A stretch of DNA of 64,000 nt. Source: an uncultured Bacteroidales bacterium (GTDB lineage: Bacteria > Bacteroidota > Bacteroidia > Bacteroidales > F082). Below the pieces are notes generated by a model. That model ran no database searches, was not told the origin of the DNA, and saw nothing but the letters and a program-made list of their open reading frames with translations. Shown here piece after piece: positions 36,949 through 47,383 of the stretch (position 1 is its first letter; each line of letters opens with the position of its first letter). The translations under genes were made by a program, and so were the position numbers. The stretch is from contig CAMYXP010000002.1 of NCBI GenBank assembly GCA_947303085.1, positions 62,001 through 126,000 on the forward strand, given 5' to 3'.

Positions 36949-38523
36949 CTATTTTATAATTTCGTCAATATCAATATCGGTAATCCTAGTCAAAATCCTG
37001 ATTCCGATTTTCAAGTCATCGGTGGTTCGGAACATGACGTAATCGCTGCTGATGTCATCTGTTGAAATGCCTATTCTCAAATATAGTTTGTCGCATTCCA
37101 TCACAGTGTGAAGCCGCTCATCGTTGACAACAGCTTTAATCGTTGAATGCTCATTATATTTAATGTATTGTTTCTCGCTGAACAAAGAATCGACAGCGAT
37201 GTCATTCTTCAGGAAAATAGCTTGAATATTGACATCTAGTGGTATTCTGCTCGCCAAATCGACGTAGAAATCGATGCCGTCGAACAGGCTATTCTGTATG
37301 TCATCATTGGTGAGCTTGAGAGCCATTGTGTCGCAATACACCATATCTTCAATTCTAACCGCGAGAGGCAACTCGATATTAATGCCAAGGTCGATTTTCG
37401 AGTCGTCGTTGATAGTCACAACGCCTTCATCAAGTTTCATCTGAACGTCACCGGCAAATTCAAGCTTGTTGTAGCCCGACAAGACATCGATATCACTTGC
37501 GAGGCCCACAACGCTCATATCTTCGAAGTTACCGTTGGTAGGAATGATATTGACATGTACTTCATCAGCGCTGAGCAAGTTGGTTGAAACGCCAGTGTTG
37601 GAGTTTTCGAATTGCAGGAAATTCACCGTGCCTTCAGCGCCTAATTCAAAGGTATTGTTACGCGTCACCACCACGCTCGGCATCTTGATAACGCCGTTGC
37701 CGGTAAGGTTTTTGATACCGAAATCGATTGCTACCGTGTCGTTGAAAATGGTGTCGATATTATGGGTTATGAATCCGGTAAATGTCCTGAAGGCTATATC
37801 TTTCAAGCCGCAAGCCACCACGCAGTCGTAGGTACCGCCGGCGATGCCTTCGATAGGATAATAAAGGATATCGATAGCTCCGGCGAAGTTGATGTTTCCG
37901 GCGATATCAGGGATAACAGTGCAGCCGGCGAGGTTTATTTCCTTGTGAGCGGTACCATTATTAATAATGAGTTCCACTTCCAGGCCGAGTCCGTTCTGCA
38001 TAATTATCTGTCCGGTGGTTAAAACCACCCTTCTGGCGACGTCGAATGCCGGCGAGAACGAGAGATCCAAGACGAGCTTACCGTCGCGCATCGCCACCGT
38101 GTTTATTCCGAAGCCGTCGAAGGTGAACGGCACTACCGCCAGCTCGCCATACATCAACGTGGTTTCAATTGGCGGCAGCGAAGGATCAGGAATAGGCGGA
38201 ACAGGAATGACATCAAACTGTGTGCTTGTGTTAAACTCAGAATCTTCAATTTTGCCGAAGATATCATTTCCTTTGATGACATCGAAAACCGTGTCACAAT
38301 AAAATGCGAATATCGAGTCATTTCTCAGACGCAGCCATGAGTTGGCGGTGCTGTCCATCATACCCAAAATCTTATTAATTGAGATAGTGTCGCGCAGCAG
38401 CGAGACGGCGAACTGGTTATCCACCTGAATCTTCTTGACATTCTTCTTTTTGCACGAAACAGCAATCAGCACAAGAAAAGCGACGACAAGAATCGAAACA
38501 ATTTTTGTAAATCTGATTTTCAT
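36949..38523 (-). CDS. Hypothetical lipoprotein, operonic with the downstream beta-barrel gene
   Basis: Lipobox LVLIAVSCKKK; 12-nt gap between the stop codon and the next start. Confidence 0.7.
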   Translation of the reverse strand: MKIRFTKIVSILVVAFLVLIAVSCKKKNVKKIQVDNQFAVSLLRDTISINKILGMMDSTANSWLRLRNDSIFAFYCDTVFDVIKGNDIFGKIEDSEFNTSTQFDVIPVPPIPDPSLPPIETTLMYGELAVVPFTFDGFGINTVAMRDGKLVLDLSFSPAFDVARRVVLTTGQIIMQNGLGLEVELIINNGTAHKEINLAGCTVIPDIAGNINFAGAIDILYYPIEGIAGGTYDCVVACGLKDIAFRTFTGFITHNIDTIFNDTVAIDFGIKNLTGNGVIKMPSVVVTRNNTFELGAEGTVNFLQFENSNTGVSTNLLSADEVHVNIIPTNGNFEDMSVVGLASDIDVLSGYNKLEFAGDVQMKLDEGVVTINDDSKIDLGINIELPLAVRIEDMVYCDTMALKLTNDDIQNSLFDGIDFYVDLASRIPLDVNIQAIFLKNDIAVDSLFSEKQYIKYNEHSTIKAVVNDERLHTVMECDKLYLRIGISTDDISSDYVMFRTTDDLKIGIRILTRITDIDIDEIIK

Positions 38524-38689
38524 AATAATTCCATTAAACAAAACAGGCTTCAAAGTTAGGTAATATTTCAATACAAACGATATGTTTTTATCAATTTTTA
38601 TTTTTAAAAAATTTTTGAAAATTTTTGTTTTTCGTAAATAAAAATGTTGTAATTTTGCAGTCCGAAAAATTTAGAGAAAAAGAATAGAT

Positions 38690-38959
38690 ATGTATTTAAC
38701 TGCAGAAAAGAAACAAGAGATTTTCACAAAGTACGGTAAAAACGCACAGGATACCGGCTCAGCAGAAGGACAAATTGCATTGTTCACATTCAGAATCAAG
38801 AACTTAACAGAACACATGAAGGGTGCTAAGAAGGACTTGGCAACAATGCGTTCATTGGTTGGTCTCGTAGGTAAGAGAAGAAAACTCCTCGCCTACCTGA
38901 AGAAGAAAGATATCGAGAGATATCGTGCTATCATCAAAGAATTAGGTATCAGAAAATAA
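38690..38959 (+). CDS. rpsO: 30S ribosomal protein S15
   Basis: DTGSAEGQIALFTFRIKNLTEHMK...LVGKRRKLLAYLKKKD. Confidence 0.97.
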   Translation: MYLTAEKKQEIFTKYGKNAQDTGSAEGQIALFTFRIKNLTEHMKGAKKDLATMRSLVGLVGKRRKLLAYLKKKDIERYRAIIKELGIRK

Positions 38960-38990
38960 TAGCATTGTCAATCAATGCCCTTGCGAAAAA

Positions 38991-39014
38991 AGGCAATATT
39001 ACGTTGCCTTTTTT
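38991..39014 (+). terminator. rpsO terminator
   Basis: AAAGGCAA-TATTACG-TTGCCTTTTTTT. Confidence 0.8.
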
Positions 39015-39074
39015 TGCATTGTTGTATACCTAACAAAAAGCGGTTTATTTAATTAATTATTAAAAAGTTTTATT

Positions 39075-41297
39075 ATGGGTCCAGAAGGTATCAAACAGAC
39101 CATACAAACTGGTAAGGACATCATTACCATCGAGACAGGACGTCTGGCCAAGCAGGCCGACGGTGCAGCGGTAGTGACATGCGGTAAGACAATGCTGCTC
39201 GCGACAGTGGTTGCGGCAAAAGAAGCGAAAGACGATGTCGATTTCCTGCCTCTTTCAGTCGATTATAAAGAAAAATACGCCGCCACAGGCAAGTTCCCTG
39301 GCGGTTTCTTCAAACGTGAAGGCAAGCCATCAGACTATGAGATTTTGATCTCACGTCTCGTTGACCGTGCCATCCGTCCGTTATTCCCTGACGATTTCCA
39401 CGCAGAAATCCAGGTTCAGATCACATTGCTCTCTGGTGAGCAGAACGTGTTGCCGGATGCTTACGCGGCATTGGCAGCATCAGCAGCTATAGCAGTGTCA
39501 GACATTCCGTTCCACGGTCCTATCTCAGAAGTACGCGTCGCGATGATCAACGGCGAATACGTCATCAACCCTCGTGCCGACGAACTCGAGAACGCCGACC
39601 TCGAACTCATGGTGGGTGCCACAATGAAAGACATCTGCATGGTTGAAGGCGAATCGAAAGAGATTTCAGAAGCCCAGATGATCGGCGCTTTGAAAGCCGC
39701 TCACGAGGCTATCAAAGGTCAGGTGCAAGCACAGCTCGACCTCGCTTCGAAGGTTGAGAAAGCACAGACAAAACGCGAGTACTGCCACGAAGTCAACGAC
39801 GAGGATCTCCGCGCCGACATGATGGAGTGCTGCTACAAGCCATGCTACGACTTCGCTCTCACAGGCAACGCCAACAAACACGAGCGCGAGGACGCGTTCA
39901 ACGCAATTCTCGAGAATTACTTGACAAAATACACCGAAGAGGAACTCGAAGAGAAGACCTCGATGGCAAAACGTTACTTCCACGACATCGAGCGTAAGGC
40001 AGTGCGCGACGCCATTTTGATCGAGCGTAAACGTCTCGACGGCCGTAAACTCGACCAGATCCGTCCTATCTGGACAGAAGTCGACGTGCTTCCTTCATGC
40101 CATGGCTCAGCCATCTTCACACGTGGTGAGACCCAGGCACTGGTGACAGTGACTTTGGGTACCAAGCTCGACGAGCAGACCATCGACGGCGCTGTCGTTG
40201 AAGGCACAAGCAACTTCATGCTGCACTACAACTTCCCTAGCTTCGCAACAGGCGAATGCAAAGCCAGCCGCGGTGTCAGCCGTCGTGAAATCGGTCACGG
40301 CAACCTCGCCGAGAGAGCTTTGAAGAACATGATTCCTTCAGGCGACGAGAACCCTTACACCATCCGCGTGGTGTCAGACATCCTCGAGTCAAACGGCTCA
40401 TCATCAATGGCTTCGGTGTGCGGTGGTACATTGGCATTGATGGACGCAGGCGTGAAGATGAGAAAGCCTGTCGCAGGTATCGCAATGGGTCTCATCACCG
40501 ACAACGACAAATACGCTGTTTTGTCAGATATCCTTGGCGATGAGGACCACCTCGGCGACATGGACTTCAAGGTCACAGGTACTGTTGACGGCATCACTGC
40601 ATGCCAGATGGATATCAAGGTCGACGGACTTTCATACGAAGTATTGAGCGAGGCTCTCGAGCAGGCAAAGGCTGGCAGAATGCATATCCTCGGCGAGATG
40701 GCAAAGACCATCACCGAACCACGTGCCGACTACAAAGAGTCAGTGCCACGTATCGAGAAGATCATCATTCCTAAGGACTTCATCGGCGCTGTCATCGGTC
40801 CTGGCGGAAAGGTCGTTCAAGAGATTCAGAAGACAACTAACACCGTCATCGTCATCACTGAAGACGAGAAATGCGGTGTTGTCGAGATCGCTTCAACCAA
40901 CAAGGAAGACCTCGAGGCAGCTAAGGCACGCGTGCGCGCTATCGTTGCAGTGCCTGAGGTTGGCGAGGTTTACGACGGCACAGTGAAGTCAATCATGCCG
41001 TTCGGCGCTTTCGTCGAGATCCTTCCAGGTAAAGACGGTCTGCTCCACATCTCTGAGATAGATTACAAGCGTCTCGAGACCATGGACGGCGTTTTGAACG
41101 AGGGTGACAAGATCCAGGTGAAGCTCATCGACATCGACCCTAAGACCGGCAAGCTCCGTCTCTCAAGAAAGGCTTTATTACCGAAACCGGAAGGTTACGT
41201 TGAGAAGCCAGAGAGACCGCGTGGCGAGCACAAGGGCGGTGAAAGAAAAGGTGGCGATCACAAAGACCATAAAGGTCCGCGTCACGAGAAGAAGTAA
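39075..41297 (+). CDS. pnp: Polyribonucleotide nucleotidyltransferase
   Basis: PNPase core, KH ([12 protein letters not shown]) and S1 domains. Confidence 0.97.
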   Translation: MGPEGIKQTIQTGKDIITIETGRLAKQADGAAVVTCGKTMLLATVVAAKEAKDDVDFLPLSVDYKEKYAATGKFPGGFFKREGKPSDYEILISRLVDRAIRPLFPDDFHAEIQVQITLLSGEQNVLPDAYAALAASAAIAVSDIPFHGPISEVRVAMINGEYVINPRADELENADLELMVGATMKDICMVEGESKEISEAQMIGALKAAHEAIKGQVQAQLDLASKVEKAQTKREYCHEVNDEDLRADMMECCYKPCYDFALTGNANKHEREDAFNAILENYLTKYTEEELEEKTSMAKRYFHDIERKAVRDAILIERKRLDGRKLDQIRPIWTEVDVLPSCHGSAIFTRGETQALVTVTLGTKLDEQTIDGAVVEGTSNFMLHYNFPSFATGECKASRGVSRREIGHGNLAERALKNMIPSGDENPYTIRVVSDILESNGSSSMASVCGGTLALMDAGVKMRKPVAGIAMGLITDNDKYAVLSDILGDEDHLGDMDFKVTGTVDGITACQMDIKVDGLSYEVLSEALEQAKAGRMHILGEMAKTITEPRADYKESVPRIEKIIIPKDFIGAVIGPGGKVVQEIQKTTNTVIVITEDEKCGVVEIASTNKEDLEAAKARVRAIVAVPEVGEVYDGTVKSIMPFGAFVEILPGKDGLLHISEIDYKRLETMDGVLNEGDKIQVKLIDIDPKTGKLRLSRKALLPKPEGYVEKPERPRGEHKGGERKGGDHKDHKGPRHEKK

Positions 41298-41314
41298 ATC
41301 TTAATAAAAAAAAT

Positions 41315-42178
41315 ATGAGGCAGTTAAAGATTACCAAACAAGTTACCAACAGGGAAACAGCTTCTTTGGATAAGTATCTCCAGGAGATTGGTAAAGTTGA
41401 ATTGATAACGGCTGACGAGGAAGTCGAGCTTGCGCAGAGAATCCGTCAGGGCGACATGGCCGCTTTGGAGAAGCTCACGAAGGCGAATTTGAGATTCGTA
41501 GTCTCCGTGTCGAAACAGTACCAAAATCAGGGATTAAGCCTCCCCGACCTCATCAATGAGGGCAACCTCGGACTTATCAAGGCGGCACGCCGTTTTGACG
41601 AGACAAGAGGTTTCAAGTTCATCTCTTACGCTGTGTGGTGGATCCGTCAGTCCATCCTCCAGGCTCTTGCAGAACAATCACGTATCGTCCGACTTCCATT
41701 AAACAAGATCGGCTCGATCAACAAAATCAACAAGACATACGCAAAGCTGGAGCAGGAATTTGAGCGCGAACCGAACGCCGAAGAGATAGCTGAAGTTCTC
41801 GACCTCACCGAAGCCGAAGTCAAAGAATCGATGAAGAACGCAGGTCGTCATGTGTCAATGGACGCACCGCTCGTGCAGGATGAAGACAACAATATGTACG
41901 ACGTCTTGAAGAGTGACGAAGTGGTGACACCTGAGACAGAACTTCTTTACGAGTCACTTCGTAAGGAAATCGACCGTGCCATCTCGACTTTGACACAACG
42001 CGAGGCCGACGTCGTCCGTCTTTATTTCGGACTCAACGGCGGTCACCCGATGACTTTGGAGGAAATTGGCGAGAAGTTTGACCTCACACGCGAGCGTGTG
42101 CGTCAGATCAAGGAGAAGGCAATCCGCCGCTTGAAACACACAAGCAGGAGCAAGATTCTCAAGAGTTATCTTGGTTGA
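41315..42178 (+). CDS. rpoD: Primary RNA polymerase sigma factor (short Bacteroidota RpoD)
   Basis: [56 protein letters not shown]. Confidence 0.95.
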   Translation: MRQLKITKQVTNRETASLDKYLQEIGKVELITADEEVELAQRIRQGDMAALEKLTKANLRFVVSVSKQYQNQGLSLPDLINEGNLGLIKAARRFDETRGFKFISYAVWWIRQSILQALAEQSRIVRLPLNKIGSINKINKTYAKLEQEFEREPNAEEIAEVLDLTEAEVKESMKNAGRHVSMDAPLVQDEDNNMYDVLKSDEVVTPETELLYESLRKEIDRAISTLTQREADVVRLYFGLNGGHPMTLEEIGEKFDLTRERVRQIKEKAIRRLKHTSRSKILKSYLG

Positions 42179-42300
42179 TCTTATTATTTGATTATTGAGG
42201 GATTAACAGGGCTGGTGACAGTCCTGTTATTTTTTTGCCTACTCCCCTATCAATTCAAAATATTTTGTATATTTGCAGATTGTATTAAACATTTTTAATC

Positions 42301-42948
42301 ATGCAAAAACTTATCGCTCCATCGTTGCTTTCAGCTGATTTCCTTCATCTTTCGAGGGATATCGATATGGTGAATAAAAGTCAGGCGGATTGGTTCCATT
42401 GCGACATCATGGACGGGGTGTTCGTGCCGAATATATCATACGGCATCCCGCTGGTGCAAGCCATTAAAAAAGAGGCACTTAAGCCTCTCGACGTTCATCT
42501 TATGATTGTCGAGCCGGACCGCTATTTCGAGAAGTTCCGCGACGCAGGAGCCGACATCATCACCTTCCACTACGAGGCTAGCACCCATATCCATCGCAGC
42601 GTGCAGATGCTGAAATCTCTCGGCGTAAAAGCCGGCGTGGTGCTGAATCCGCATACCTCGGTGACGCTCCTCGAAGATATCCTTGGCGATTTAGACCTTG
42701 TTTTATTAATGTCGGTCAACCCAGGATTCGGAGGTCAGAAATTCATTGAAAGAACATACGCAAAAATCGAAAAACTGCGCCAGATGATTGATAATCAAGA
42801 ATTAAATACATTGATTGAAATCGATGGCGGCGTTAATGTCGAGAACGCGCAGAAACTTTTCAATGCTGGAGCTGATGTTTTAGTGGCAGGAAACGCGGTC
42901 TTCAAGTCGGAAGACCCAATTAAGACAATAGAATTATTAAAACATTAA
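42301..42948 (+). CDS. rpe: Ribulose-phosphate 3-epimerase
   Basis: LIAPSLLSADFLHL, FHCDIMDGVFVPNIS, MSVNPGFGGQKFI. Confidence 0.96.
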   Translation: MQKLIAPSLLSADFLHLSRDIDMVNKSQADWFHCDIMDGVFVPNISYGIPLVQAIKKEALKPLDVHLMIVEPDRYFEKFRDAGADIITFHYEASTHIHRSVQMLKSLGVKAGVVLNPHTSVTLLEDILGDLDLVLLMSVNPGFGGQKFIERTYAKIEKLRQMIDNQELNTLIEIDGGVNVENAQKLFNAGADVLVAGNAVFKSEDPIKTIELLKH

Positions 42949-42952
42949 TATC

Positions 42953-44416
42953 ATGAACGAAGTAGTATTAAAACTTAAACCGGAAGGCGTTTGGAAAGAA
43001 TTCCAAGGCATCATGGGCGTGCCACGTCCTTCAAAGAGAGAAGAAAAAATGGTCGCTTACCTCGAGAAATGGGCAAAAGACCATAAAGTGGAATACAAGA
43101 AAGAACCTTGCGGCAACATCATCATGAGCGTGCCGGCAACAAAAGGCATGGAAAACCGCCAGACCGTCATCCTGCAGGCTCATATGGACATGGTGTGCGA
43201 GAAGAACGGCGACAAAGTCCACGACTTCGACAAAGACCCTATCGAGGCTGTGATGAAAGGCGAATGGCTGCATGCTAACGGCACCACCCTCGGCGCTGAC
43301 GACGGCATCGGAGTGGCTGCTGCATTGGCAGTAATCACCGACAAAGACGTGAAACACGGTCCACTCGAGTGCATCTTCACAGTGGACGAAGAGACAGGTC
43401 TCACCGGCGCCGAGAAACTCGACCCGAAAGACTTCACAGGCCGTATCCTCCTCAACCTCGACTCAGAAGACGAAGGCGAAATCTTTATCGGATGCGCCGG
43501 CGGCATGGACACCATCGTCAAGATTTTCTACAAACTCGAGAACGCTCCTGAAGGCTACATCCCTTACGACATCAAGGTCAGCGGACTGAAAGGCGGTCAC
43601 TCAGGCGACGACATCAACAAGAACCTCGCCAACGCTAACAAGCTGTTAACCAGAATCTTATGGCAGGCGACAAACGACTACGACCTCCGTATCTATGACA
43701 TCCAAGGCGGTAACTTAAGAAACGCCATCGCTCGCGAGGCAACAGCGGTCGTCTTCATCCCAAAAGACTGCGCCAAGAAGTTCGAGGCTATGGTGAAGAA
43801 GTTTGAAAAGAGCTTCAAGAACGAATATCAAGTGGCAGACCCGGGCATCACCGTAAAGGCAAAGAAATCGGAGACTACAGCCGACGTCGTCATCGACGAG
43901 ATGACACAGTTCGACCTCCTGAACGGCCTCCTCACCTGCCCTCACGGCGTCATCGAGTGGTCACAGACCATCCCGAACTTCGTGGAGACATCGACAAACC
44001 TCGCTTCAGTGAAGAAAAAAGAAGGCTATTTCTTCATCCAGACCTCACAGCGCAGCTCAATCGAGTCGGCTAAGGAATATGCAGCGGCAATGGTCGAGGC
44101 TTGCTTCAACCTGGCTAACGCCGAAGTGAAACACACCGACGGCTATCCGGGCTGGACACCGAACCCGAACTCGGCAATCTGCGCCATCGCTGAGAAAGTC
44201 TACAAGAAACGCTTCGGCAAAGACCCGAAAGTGAAAGCCATCCACGCAGGTCTCGAATGCGGCCTCATCGGCGACAAGATCGCTGGCATGGACATGATTT
44301 CATTCGGTCCGACACTCCGCGGCGTGCACTCACCTGACGAGAGAATCGAGATCAAGACAGTCCAGATGTTCTGGGATTTGCTGTGCGACATTCTGCTCGA
44401 AGCACCTAAAAAGTAG
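42953..44416 (+). CDS. pepD: Aminoacyl-histidine dipeptidase
   Basis: LQAHMDMVCEKN, GADDGIGVAAALA, TVDEETGLTGA. Confidence 0.95.
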   Translation: MNEVVLKLKPEGVWKEFQGIMGVPRPSKREEKMVAYLEKWAKDHKVEYKKEPCGNIIMSVPATKGMENRQTVILQAHMDMVCEKNGDKVHDFDKDPIEAVMKGEWLHANGTTLGADDGIGVAAALAVITDKDVKHGPLECIFTVDEETGLTGAEKLDPKDFTGRILLNLDSEDEGEIFIGCAGGMDTIVKIFYKLENAPEGYIPYDIKVSGLKGGHSGDDINKNLANANKLLTRILWQATNDYDLRIYDIQGGNLRNAIAREATAVVFIPKDCAKKFEAMVKKFEKSFKNEYQVADPGITVKAKKSETTADVVIDEMTQFDLLNGLLTCPHGVIEWSQTIPNFVETSTNLASVKKKEGYFFIQTSQRSSIESAKEYAAAMVEACFNLANAEVKHTDGYPGWTPNPNSAICAIAEKVYKKRFGKDPKVKAIHAGLECGLIGDKIAGMDMISFGPTLRGVHSPDERIEIKTVQMFWDLLCDILLEAPKK

Positions 44417-44474
44417 TTTAAAGTTTAGAGTGTAGAGTTTAGAGTAGTTCTACAGTTTAGAGTTTAAAGTTTAA
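44415..44474. repeat. 7-bp tandem repeat (GTTTARA family)
   Basis: GTTTAAA GTTTAGA GTGTAGA GTTTAGA ... GTTTAGA GTTTAAA GTTTAAA. Confidence 0.75.
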
Positions 44475-44502
44475 AAAGTGGCGAGAAATCGTCACTTTTT
44501 TC
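44473..44502 (+). terminator. pepD terminator
   Basis: AAAAAGTGGCGA-GAAA-TCGTCACTTTTTT. Confidence 0.75.
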
Positions 44503-44575
44503 TTTTTTGGCACGATTTTTGTATAATTTTTTATATATTTGCACGTTTTTTTTTAAATTAACTAATGATTTAACC

Positions 44576-45043
44576 ATGAAAAAATTACTGATTACAGCGT
44601 TGGTGCTTTTAGGATTTTTTTCTTCGGCCTTCGCACAGGATGAGGTCACCTTCACCATCTTGAAAACCGACGGCAGCACTAAAAGTTTTACAATGAACCG
44701 CGACGCGAGAATCTACTATTCCGACACGCAGCTCATGTTTTTCAATGGAAACACTACCACTTCCATCAACTTTTCAGAAATAAGAAAAGCTTATTTTACC
44801 GCTCCGCAAAACGTGGAAGAAATTGATAATCAGCAATTTGTGGTATATCCAAATCCTGCAAAAGATGTCTTGAGAATTAGCGGCATCGCTGAAAATCAGG
44901 AAGTTACGATTTATACGATAAACGGAGATGTGATGATGAAGCTTATCGCATCGGAAGGCTGCGAAATCAACATCAGCGATTTGCGTACAGGCCTATATAT
45001 AATAGGTGTAGGCAACGAGTTTTCCAAATTTATAAAGATGTAA
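44576..45043 (+). CDS. Small T9SS type A sorting domain protein
   Basis: Signal peptide; C-terminal FVVYPNPAKDVLRISGIAENQEVTIYTINGDVM...GLYIIGVGNEFSKFIKM. Confidence 0.85.
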   Translation: MKKLLITALVLLGFFSSAFAQDEVTFTILKTDGSTKSFTMNRDARIYYSDTQLMFFNGNTTTSINFSEIRKAYFTAPQNVEEIDNQQFVVYPNPAKDVLRISGIAENQEVTIYTINGDVMMKLIASEGCEINISDLRTGLYIIGVGNEFSKFIKM

Positions 45044-45046
45044 GCC

Positions 45047-47341
45047 ATGAAGAGATTTTTGTTAGTTATATCATTGATAATCATTGGATTATCAGCCAAC
45101 GCTCAAGATGGCGAATATCATGTGCGCATTCATGGACATCAAAATAAAGGTGTTATCTTTGACGCTCCCGCAACTTCTATCGACAGCATGTACATCAACG
45201 ATAACGGTGAGCTGAGAGTTAGGAAAATCAACGATTCTCACTCATTCAGCTTCGCTGAAATCGACAGCTTGACCTTCCCTTGGATTCCGACAGGCAGCGG
45301 CGATATCGTTTACATCACTTATAACGGCACCAGCGTCGACATAGTCAACCCATACCCTTCAACCCAAGTCGACATCTCGGCAACAGGAGCCAAGGTCTCT
45401 GTGACATCAACTAGCTCAGCCAACATAACTTATTGTCTTTCAGGCACTGCCAATCCCGGACGTTTTGAGATTGAGAGCACTACGACACCTACAATACAGT
45501 TGAATGGCGTCACACTCACCAATCCTACAGGAAAAGCTATGGATTTGACCTGCAATGCAGGAATTATCATGGAGCTGGCCAATGGAACTCAAAACTCACT
45601 GACCGACGGCACCGAAAGCGACAAGAAAGCCGCTCTTATGAGTAACAACGACCTGCTCATACAAGGCGAAGGCACCCTCACTGTCACAGGTCTCGTGCAG
45701 CACGCCATGAAGGTGAAAGGTCAGTTCAACATGACTTCAGGCAACCTCATCATCGCAAGCTCAGTCTCCGACGGCGTTCACGCTGAGGGACTTCTCGTCA
45801 ATGGCGGCAACATCACCGTTGAGTCGTGTGGCGACGACGGCGTCACCAGCGAGCTTGACGGCTACATCAACGGCGGAAGCATCACCGTGACAAGCGGCAG
45901 CACCGACATCAACGCCATCTCTGCCGACAGCACTCTCGTCATAAACGGCGGAAATATCAACATCACGATAACTGGTGCTGATTCAAAGTGCATCAAAGCT
46001 GATAAGGAATTGACTATCAACGGCGGAACGTTCGTTCTTAACCATTCAGGAAACACCTCTAAAGGTATAAAATCGGATGCCGACATCACCATCACCGACG
46101 GCAACTTCACCATCACTTCAAGCGGCGCCACTGTGATTGCCAACAACGACCCGTCATATTGCACCGCAATCAAAGGCGAAACGAATATCTATATCTCCGG
46201 AGGGACCTTCAACATCAACCTCCCGTCATCAAACAATGGAGGCAAAGGCATCACGTGCAACGGCGATATGATTATCAGCGGCAACAACACCATCAACATC
46301 GAGACTCACGGCGATGGTAGCACTTATACAGCCACTTCAGGCACCGACACCTATTCCAGCTCATGTCTCCGTGCTGAAGGCAACATGCAGATTCTGAGCG
46401 GCAACATCACCCTCACAAGTACAGGAAAAGCTGGTAAAGGCATCAAGGTCGGATCGAAGAATGGCAACACCTACACTGGCACATATACCCAAGGAAATCA
46501 AGATGGCAGCGGTCCTACCCTCACAGTCACCACATCTGGAGCTCAAGTCGGTTCAAGCGGCGGCTGGCCTGGTCCTGGCGGCGGCAGTTCATCGTCAAGA
46601 GCATCGGCTAAAGCCATCAAATCGGGTGGCGTGGCGACCGTTTACGGAGGCACCACAACTGTCAACACATCTACAAGCGGTGCCGAAGGTCTGGAATCGA
46701 AGACTCAAATCAACATCGAAGGCGGTCAGCATTACTTCAAATGCTACGACGACTGCATAAACTCTTCGGGTAAGATTTTCTTCAACGGCGGCGTGACGGT
46801 GTGCTTCAGCAACGGCAACGATGCCGTCGACTCGAACGCTGGACAGGCTGGCGCTATCACCATCGGCAACGGCACAGCTTTCGCCTACACAACCAAAGGC
46901 AGCCCTGAGGAAGGCTTCGACTGCGACAACAACAACTATATCAGGATTACAGGCACCGGAATCGGCATTAGCGCTGGAGGCTCACAAGGCGGTGGCGGAT
47001 GGCCTGGTCCTGGTGGCGGAGGAGGCAGTGGCGGCACCATCACCAACCCTGCGCAAGGCTATAAATTCTACACCAGCAGCTACAGCTTCCAAACAGGAAA
47101 ATATTACACCTTGTCGAATACCAGCGGCACAGGCGGCACCAATATGGTGACATTCAGCTTCGAAGCCAACTGCAGCAGCAACCTCACCCTCATCACAGCG
47201 ACAGGCATGGTAAGCGGTCAAACTTATTATGTGAAATACGGCACTGAAGCGCCAAACAACCCGACGACATCATTCCACGGGCTTTACCTCGGCGGGACAT
47301 CGTCGGCCTCAACGCAGGCGTTTAGCTTTACAGCGCAATAA
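45047..47341 (+). CDS. Carbohydrate-binding domain (DUF4353-like) secreted repeat protein
   Basis: Signal peptide; repeated INGGxITVTS beta-helix-like units; GGWPGPGGG glycine-rich loops. Confidence 0.8.
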   Translation: MKRFLLVISLIIIGLSANAQDGEYHVRIHGHQNKGVIFDAPATSIDSMYINDNGELRVRKINDSHSFSFAEIDSLTFPWIPTGSGDIVYITYNGTSVDIVNPYPSTQVDISATGAKVSVTSTSSANITYCLSGTANPGRFEIESTTTPTIQLNGVTLTNPTGKAMDLTCNAGIIMELANGTQNSLTDGTESDKKAALMSNNDLLIQGEGTLTVTGLVQHAMKVKGQFNMTSGNLIIASSVSDGVHAEGLLVNGGNITVESCGDDGVTSELDGYINGGSITVTSGSTDINAISADSTLVINGGNINITITGADSKCIKADKELTINGGTFVLNHSGNTSKGIKSDADITITDGNFTITSSGATVIANNDPSYCTAIKGETNIYISGGTFNINLPSSNNGGKGITCNGDMIISGNNTINIETHGDGSTYTATSGTDTYSSSCLRAEGNMQILSGNITLTSTGKAGKGIKVGSKNGNTYTGTYTQGNQDGSGPTLTVTTSGAQVGSSGGWPGPGGGSSSSRASAKAIKSGGVATVYGGTTTVNTSTSGAEGLESKTQINIEGGQHYFKCYDDCINSSGKIFFNGGVTVCFSNGNDAVDSNAGQAGAITIGNGTAFAYTTKGSPEEGFDCDNNNYIRITGTGIGISAGGSQGGGGWPGPGGGGGSGGTITNPAQGYKFYTSSYSFQTGKYYTLSNTSGTGGTNMVTFSFEANCSSNLTLITATGMVSGQTYYVKYGTEAPNNPTTSFHGLYLGGTSSASTQAFSFTAQ

Positions 47342-47346
47342 ACATC

Positions 47347-47374
47347 GTAGGGGCGAATCATCATTCGCCCCTAC
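47347..47374. repeat. Palindromic dispersed repeat (GTAGGGGCGAAT... family)
   Basis: GTAGGGGCGAATCATCATTCGCCCCTAC. Confidence 0.8.
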
Positions 47375-47383
47375 ATTATTTCA

